Assembly (NCBI GenBank): GCA_031290695.1
Contig: JAITNB010000026.1
Span: 1-6,126, forward strand
From: Coriobacteriales bacterium
Lineage (GTDB): Bacteria > Actinomycetota > Coriobacteriia > Coriobacteriales > UBA8131
Direction: 5' to 3'
Length of the DNA: 6,126 nt
Both the position numbers and the translations under genes were made by a program. The notes under the pieces were generated by a model. The model saw only the letters and a program-made list of their open reading frames with translations, made no database searches and had not been told where the DNA came from. Positions 1-6,126 of the stretch are shown here, piece after piece (position 1 is the stretch's first letter; every line of letters begins with the position of its first letter).

Positions 1-973
<973 letters not shown>

Positions 974-976
974 ATC

Positions 977-992
977 CGCAGGTACGCAGGTA
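977..992 (+). repeat. Perfect 8-bp tandem direct repeat in the nifH-nifI1 gap
   Basis: CGCAGGTA occurs twice head to tail (977-984 and 985-992), between the T-run after nifH and the nifI1 ribosome binding site. It may be a small slippage duplication. No function can be read from it, and no further copy was noticed in the window. Confidence 0.6.
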
Positions 993-1011
993 GTAAAGAG
1001 AGGACGACATC

Positions 1012-1338
1012 ATGATTCTTATTCGTGCGATTGTACGGCCTGAGAAGGTCGGGTCTGTTTTGAGTGAGTTGCTTGACGCGGGGTTTCCCGCTATCACCAA
1101 GCTGGACGTCTATGGACGCGGCAAGCAGCGCGGCGTGAAGGTGGGCGAGATTGTCTATGACGAGATTCCCAAGGAGATGCTGCTGCTCGTGTGCAACGAC
1201 ATCGACAAGGACGACGCGGTGCGCGTGATACTCGAGGCGGCGCGCACCGGCGTGGAGGGCAACTTTGGCGACGGGCGTGTGTTTATCAGCCCCGTTGAGG
1301 ATGCGTATACCATCTCGACCGGCATCCAGGGCCTATAG
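1012..1338 (+). CDS. nifI1: PII-family nitrogenase regulator NifI1
   Basis: This 108-residue protein is a PII (GlnB-like) signal protein of the NifI1 subfamily. With NifI2 it binds the MoFe protein and blocks Fe-protein access when nitrogen is sufficient; 2-oxoglutarate and ATP relieve the block (known from Methanococcus maripaludis). Visible features are the PII N-terminal strand (MILIRAIVRPEKV), the NifI1-type segment GRGKQRGVKVGEIVYDE at 35-51 leading into the short T-loop, IPKEM at 52-56, and the nucleotide-binding B-loop ending in GDGRVF at 86-91, followed by SPVEDAYTISTG. It lacks the uridylylated YKGAEY motif of GlnB. The B-loop spacing (TG, five residues, GDG) is three residues longer than in GlnB and NifI2. 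An SD (GAGG, 1000-1003) lies eight bases before the ATG. The first dozen or so codons are less GC-biased than in nifHDK. The position between nifH and nifD, next to nifI2, is diagnostic. Confidence 0.95.
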   Translation: MILIRAIVRPEKVGSVLSELLDAGFPAITKLDVYGRGKQRGVKVGEIVYDEIPKEMLLLVCNDIDKDDAVRVILEAARTGVEGNFGDGRVFISPVEDAYTISTGIQGL

Positions 1339-1347
1339 GGGGTTGTT

Positions 1348-1731
1348 ATGAAGGAGATACTGGCGATAGTGAGAGGGCAGAAGGTCAACGCGACCAAGGA
1401 TGCCCTGGCCGATGCGGGGTTTCCCGCCTTCTACGCGAGCAAGGTGTTGGGGCGTGGCAAGAAGCATATCGGCGAGTTGCAGGCTGCCGGCCTGCTCACT
1501 GGCGAGGAGTTGCCGCGCGATGTGGTGGGAGAGTCGGTCACCGAGGTGATACGGCTGGTATCCAAACGTATGGTCACCATCATCGTCGATGACGCGGATG
1601 CGAAGAAGGCCATCGACGTGGTTATCGCAGCCAACCAGACGGGCCAGCCCGGCGACGGCAAGATATTCGTGCTGCCCATTGACGAATCCTACCGCGTGCG
1701 CGACCGCGTGCGCGTCGAGACTGCGGTATAG
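1348..1731 (+). CDS. nifI2: PII-family nitrogenase regulator NifI2
   Basis: NifI2 is the second PII-like subunit of the NifI1-NifI2 complex; in M. maripaludis it is the partner whose T-loop contributes to 2-oxoglutarate sensing and NifDK inhibition. The product is 127 residues. The N-terminal PII strand (MKEILAIVRGQKV) is followed by LGRGKKHIGELQ at 34-45, a longer T-loop region (about 41-72) than in NifI1, SKRMVTIIVDD at 72-82, and the B-loop TGQPGDGKIF at 98-107 with GlnB-like spacing. The C terminus (residues 116-127) is arginine-rich. No GlnB uridylylation motif is present. The gene starts nine bases after the nifI1 stop; the SD (AGGGGG, 1337-1342) overlaps that stop codon, suggesting coupled translation and matched amounts of the two partners. 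The nifD start follows after 27 nt. Confidence 0.95.
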   Translation: MKEILAIVRGQKVNATKDALADAGFPAFYASKVLGRGKKHIGELQAAGLLTGEELPRDVVGESVTEVIRLVSKRMVTIIVDDADAKKAIDVVIAANQTGQPGDGKIFVLPIDESYRVRDRVRVETAV

Positions 1732-1746
1732 ACCAACAAATGAGAT

Positions 1747-1752
1747 GAGGTG
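1747..1752 (+). promoter_or_regulatory. Ribosome binding site of nifD, containing a decoy GTG
   Basis: GAGGTG stands six bases before the ATG at 1759. The in-frame GTG at 1750 is part of this SD itself, so the ATG is the better start. Confidence 0.7.
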
Positions 1753-1758
1753 ACCAAC

Positions 1759-3405
<1,647 letters not shown>

Positions 3406-3407
3406 CT

Positions 3408-4778
3408 ATGTTGGAGTTAACCCCCCGTACCGAGGTGAGCGAGCGCAAGGCGTTGCGCATCAACCCTGCCAAGACCTGCCAGCCTGTGGGTGCCCTCTAC
3501 GCGGCGCTTGGCGTGCATGCCTGCATGCCCCACAGCCATGGGTCGCAGGGTTGCGTGAGCTTTCACCGCATGTTTCTCACGCGCCACTTCAAGGAGCCCA
3601 CGATGGCCGCTACCAGCGCCTTTACCGAGGGCGCGAGCGTCTTTGGCGGCGGTGCAAATCTCAATTTGGCCGTGCGCAACATCTTTGACACCTACGACCC
3701 AGCCATCATCGCCATCCACACCACCTGCCTGAGCGAGACCATCGGCGACGACCTCAACGCCCTCACCCAGGCCATGGAAATACCCGAAGGCAAACGCGTG
3801 GTCTACTGCAACACCCCCAGCTACCAGGGCTCCCACATCACCGGCTTCTCGTCCATGGTCGCCGGTTTTATAAAACTCCTTGCAGAGAAAACCGGGTCTC
3901 CCACCGGCAAACTCGCCCTGTTCCCCGGCTTTGTGAATCCCGGCGACATGCGCGAGGTCAAGCGCCTGGCCGAGGCCTTTGGCATCAGCTACACGCTGCT
4001 GCCCGACACCTCGGGCGTACTCGATGCCCCCATGACCGGCACCTTTGAGCTCTACCCCAAGGGGGGGACGCTCGTCGAGGACATCGTCGCTTTGGGCGAT
4101 GCCGCCGGCTCGATAGCATTAGGCGAGTTCGCAAGCTTTGCGGGTGCCAACATGCTGCGCCAGAAGCATGGCGTTAGCGAGACGGTGCTGGGGCTGCCCA
4201 TTGGCATACGGGCCACCGATGCCTTTATCATGGCGCTACGCGAGTTTGCGCAAGCCGAAGTACCTGCGGCCATCGAGGAAGAGCGCGGCCAACTGGTCGA
4301 CATCCTCATCGACGCGCACCCCTACCTCGACGGTCGCAGCTGCGCCGTCTACGGCGACCCCGACACCATCCTTGGCGTCACAAGCGCCGTACTCGAGATG
4401 GGTATGATCCCCACGTACGTCTTTACCACCAGCCCCTACCCCGAGATGACCAGGCAGGTCGTCGCGCTGTTTGAGGAATACGGGGTTGAGGACAAGTGCC
4501 TGGCCAAAGACTGTGCCGACCTTTTTGAATTGCACCAGCGCATCATCCAGGACTCGGTAGACGTCCTCATCGGCGGCACCTTTGGCAAACAGATCGCCCG
4601 TGCCGAGAACATCCCCCTGGTACGCGTAGGCTTCCCCATCATCGACCGCTACGTACACTCCTATATGCCCATCGTAGGCTACCGCGGCGGCATGCGCCTC
4701 GTAGAGCTCATAGCCAACGCCCTCATGGACGAGCAAGACAGGAATTGCCCCGAGGAGGAGTTCGAGATCGTTATGTAA
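3408..4778 (+). CDS. nifK: Nitrogenase molybdenum-iron protein beta chain NifK (short form)
   Basis: NifK is the beta subunit of dinitrogenase; it shares the P-cluster with NifD and forms much of the Fe-protein docking face. From the ATG at 3408 it has 456 residues. The P-cluster ligands are C24 (KTCQPVG), C49 (HGSQGC) and C107 (HTTCLSETIGDD), and S142 (in YQGSH) matches the serine that can ligate the oxidised P-cluster in Azotobacter. It begins only about 15 residues before RINPAKTCQPVGA, so it lacks the roughly 50-residue N-terminal extension of Azotobacter NifK. This is the known C. pasteurianum arrangement, paired with the NifD insertion. Other conserved parts are FTEGASVFGGG at 72-82, PDTSGVLDAP near 202, and EENIPLVR-like ENIPLVRVGFPIIDRY near 404. 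It starts two bases after the nifD stop, so translation is probably coupled for a 1:1 ratio. A GTG at 3402 could give two more residues but is less likely. Confidence 0.98.
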   Translation: MLELTPRTEVSERKALRINPAKTCQPVGALYAALGVHACMPHSHGSQGCVSFHRMFLTRHFKEPTMAATSAFTEGASVFGGGANLNLAVRNIFDTYDPAIIAIHTTCLSETIGDDLNALTQAMEIPEGKRVVYCNTPSYQGSHITGFSSMVAGFIKLLAEKTGSPTGKLALFPGFVNPGDMREVKRLAEAFGISYTLLPDTSGVLDAPMTGTFELYPKGGTLVEDIVALGDAAGSIALGEFASFAGANMLRQKHGVSETVLGLPIGIRATDAFIMALREFAQAEVPAAIEEERGQLVDILIDAHPYLDGRSCAVYGDPDTILGVTSAVLEMGMIPTYVFTTSPYPEMTRQVVALFEEYGVEDKCLAKDCADLFELHQRIIQDSVDVLIGGTFGKQIARAENIPLVRVGFPIIDRYVHSYMPIVGYRGGMRLVELIANALMDEQDRNCPEEEFEIVM

Positions 4779-4782
4779 GAAC

Positions 4783-4787
4783 AGGAG
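4783..4787 (+). promoter_or_regulatory. Ribosome binding site of nifE
   Basis: AGGAG in the 14-nt nifK-nifE gap lies five bases before the ATG at 4793 and fixes that start. Confidence 0.7.
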
Positions 4788-4792
4788 CAGTC

Positions 4793-6126
4793 ATGGCACA
4801 GAGCATACTCAAAGAGCGTGAGGCATCTATCACCACGGGGGGATGCCCCCATAAGGGCGACGGCAGTGGCATCGCGTGTGATACCGCGAGTGTGAGTGGG
4901 GCGGTAAGCCAGCGGGCCTGTGTGTTTTGCGGGGCGCGCGTGGTGCTCAACCCCATCACCGATGCCTTCCACATCATTCACGGCCCCATTGGCTGTGCAT
5001 CCTACACCTGGGATATCCGCGGCAGCCTTACCAGCCACGGCGACCTTTACCGCAACAGCTACTCTACCGACCTGGGCGAGCTCGACGTAGTCTTTGGCGG
5101 CGAGAAGCGCCTGCGTCAGGCCATCGACCAGGCCGTGCGCGCAGAGCACCCCCAAGTCATCTTCGTCTACGCCACCTGCATCGTGGGCGTCATTGGCGAC
5201 GACGTGGAGGCCGTGTGCCGCGAAGCGGAGAAGCTCTACGGCATACGCGTGATACCCGTGATGGCCCCGGGCTTCTCCGGAACAAAATCTCAGGGGTACA
5301 AGTTGGCCGGCGATGCCATCATGCGGCTTATCACGCCGCACTACCGGCGTGACCGCGCGCCCCTTGAGGCCGTGAACTTTTTGGGAGACTTCAACCTCGC
5401 GGGCGAGACGTGGATCGTACGCAACTACCTGGAGCGGCTGGGCATCAACATCGTCACCAGCATCACGGGCGACTCGTGCTATGAAAGCCTCATCGAGGCA
5501 CCGCGCGCGCGTCTTAACATCGTGCAATGCGCCGGCTCGATGGTCGCTCTCGCGCGCCGCATGGAGGCCGAGTTTGAGATTCCCTTCCAACGCGTGAGCT
5601 TCTATGGTATCGAAGACACCTCCCAGTCGCTGCTTGACATCGCACAGCACTTTGGCCCCGAGGTGGTGGAGCGCACCCAGCAGTTCACCGCGGTCGAGCG
5701 CGCGCGCCTGGAGCCGCTTATCGCCGCCTACCGCGAGCGCCTGGCAGGCAAGAAGGCGGCCATCTATGTGGGCGGCGGCTTCAAGGCCATCAGCCTTATC
5801 AAGCAGTTTGACGAGCTGGGCATTAGCGTGGGCATGGTAGGCACCCAGACCGGCCAACCCGACGACTACGAGGCCATCCGCGCCATCGTCAAGCCCGGCA
5901 CCGTGGTACTCGACGATGCCAACCCCGCAGAGTTGGAGAAGTTTATGCACGACCAGAGCGTCGACATCCTCGTAGGCGGCGTCAAAGAGCGCCCACTGGC
6001 CTACAAGATGGGCGTGGCCTTTTGCGACCACAACCACGAACGCAAACACCCCTTGGCGGGCTATGTGGGCGTAGAGAACTTCGCCAAAGAGGTCGCCGAC
6101 TCGCTTTTGAGCCCCGTGTGGGGGTA
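4793..6126 (+). CDS. nifE: FeMo-cofactor assembly scaffold subunit NifE (3' end cut by window)
   Basis: NifE pairs with NifN as the NifE2N2 scaffold on which the NifB product is converted to FeMo-cofactor, with NifH adding Mo and homocitrate. The frame is open from the ATG at 4793 to the window edge: 444 codons, then TA, which could begin a Tyr codon or a stop. NifE is usually about 450-475 residues, so little is missing. The paralogy to NifD shows in HGPIGCASYTWDIRG (63-77), STDLGELDVVFGGEKRL (91-107) and NIVQC. The cysteines matching NifE cluster ligands are C43 (QRACVFCGARVV), C68 and C129 (YATC); C246 matches the NifD cofactor cysteine. NifE-specific marks are FYGIEDTSQSL at 270-280 and GVKERPLAYKMG with CDHNHERKHPLAGY at 396-424, instead of the NifD cofactor motif HSYDYSGPY. 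The N-terminal 42 residues contain two extra cysteines, C18 and C29, before the core. It lies 14 nt after nifK in the same operon; nifN would be expected next. Confidence 0.96.
   Translation, partial: MAQSILKEREASITTGGCPHKGDGSGIACDTASVSGAVSQRACVFCGARVVLNPITDAFHIIHGPIGCASYTWDIRGSLTSHGDLYRNSYSTDLGELDVVFGGEKRLRQAIDQAVRAEHPQVIFVYATCIVGVIGDDVEAVCREAEKLYGIRVIPVMAPGFSGTKSQGYKLAGDAIMRLITPHYRRDRAPLEAVNFLGDFNLAGETWIVRNYLERLGINIVTSITGDSCYESLIEAPRARLNIVQCAGSMVALARRMEAEFEIPFQRVSFYGIEDTSQSLLDIAQHFGPEVVERTQQFTAVERARLEPLIAAYRERLAGKKAAIYVGGGFKAISLIKQFDELGISVGMVGTQTGQPDDYEAIRAIVKPGTVVLDDANPAELEKFMHDQSVDILVGGVKERPLAYKMGVAFCDHNHERKHPLAGYVGVENFAKEVADSLLSPVWG

Noticed and set aside
4061..4067. Run of seven G's in nifK as a possible frameshift site
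   Set aside because: The reading frame and conserved NifK sequence continue unbroken on both sides, and no alternative product is evident.
4679..6049. A 456-codon open frame on the minus strand opposite nifE
   Set aside because: Same shadow effect: low-complexity composition, no recognisable motif, and a clear NifE on the other strand.

Overview
The window is the 5' part of a molybdenum-nitrogenase (nif) operon. All genes lie on the + strand in the order nifH - nifI1 - nifI2 - nifD - nifK - nifE. nifE runs off the right edge about where the family's C-terminal end begins. Every gene is intact in frame and tightly packed, with gaps of 2-52 nt and Shine-Dalgarno (SD) sequences directly upstream of the chosen starts. 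No mobile element, tRNA, rRNA or CRISPR array is visible. I see no undescribed system here; this is a recognisable nitrogenase operon with a few details worth checking.

Layout. Positions 1-137 are an AT-richer leader without a convincing promoter. nifH (138-959) encodes the Fe protein. A small possible hairpin followed by a T-run overlaps the nifH stop, and an 8-bp tandem repeat follows it. nifI1 (1012-1338) and nifI2 (1348-1731) encode PII-family regulators. nifD (1759-3405) and nifK (3408-4778) encode the two MoFe-protein subunits. nifE (4793 to the end) encodes half of the cofactor-assembly scaffold.

How they work together. NifH is the ATP-driven electron donor to the NifD2K2 tetramer, which carries the P-clusters and FeMo-cofactor and reduces N2. 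NifE, with NifN (presumably encoded just beyond the window), matures the cofactor before insertion into NifD. NifI1 and NifI2 form a complex that senses 2-oxoglutarate and ATP/ADP and, when fixed nitrogen is plentiful, reversibly blocks the Fe-protein docking site on NifDK.

Organism. nifI1-nifI2 between nifH and nifD is typical of strict anaerobes: methanogens, clostridia, sulfate reducers and some other anaerobic bacteria. NifD carries the roughly 50-residue insertion, and NifK the shortened N terminus, known from Clostridium pasteurianum. The DNA, however, is GC-rich with CGC/CGT-dominated arginine codons, which is unlike Clostridium and most methanogens. The best inference is a high-GC anaerobic bacterium (for example a coriobacterial or desulfovibrio-like lineage) with a clostridial-type nitrogenase. 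The sequence alone does not settle the lineage.
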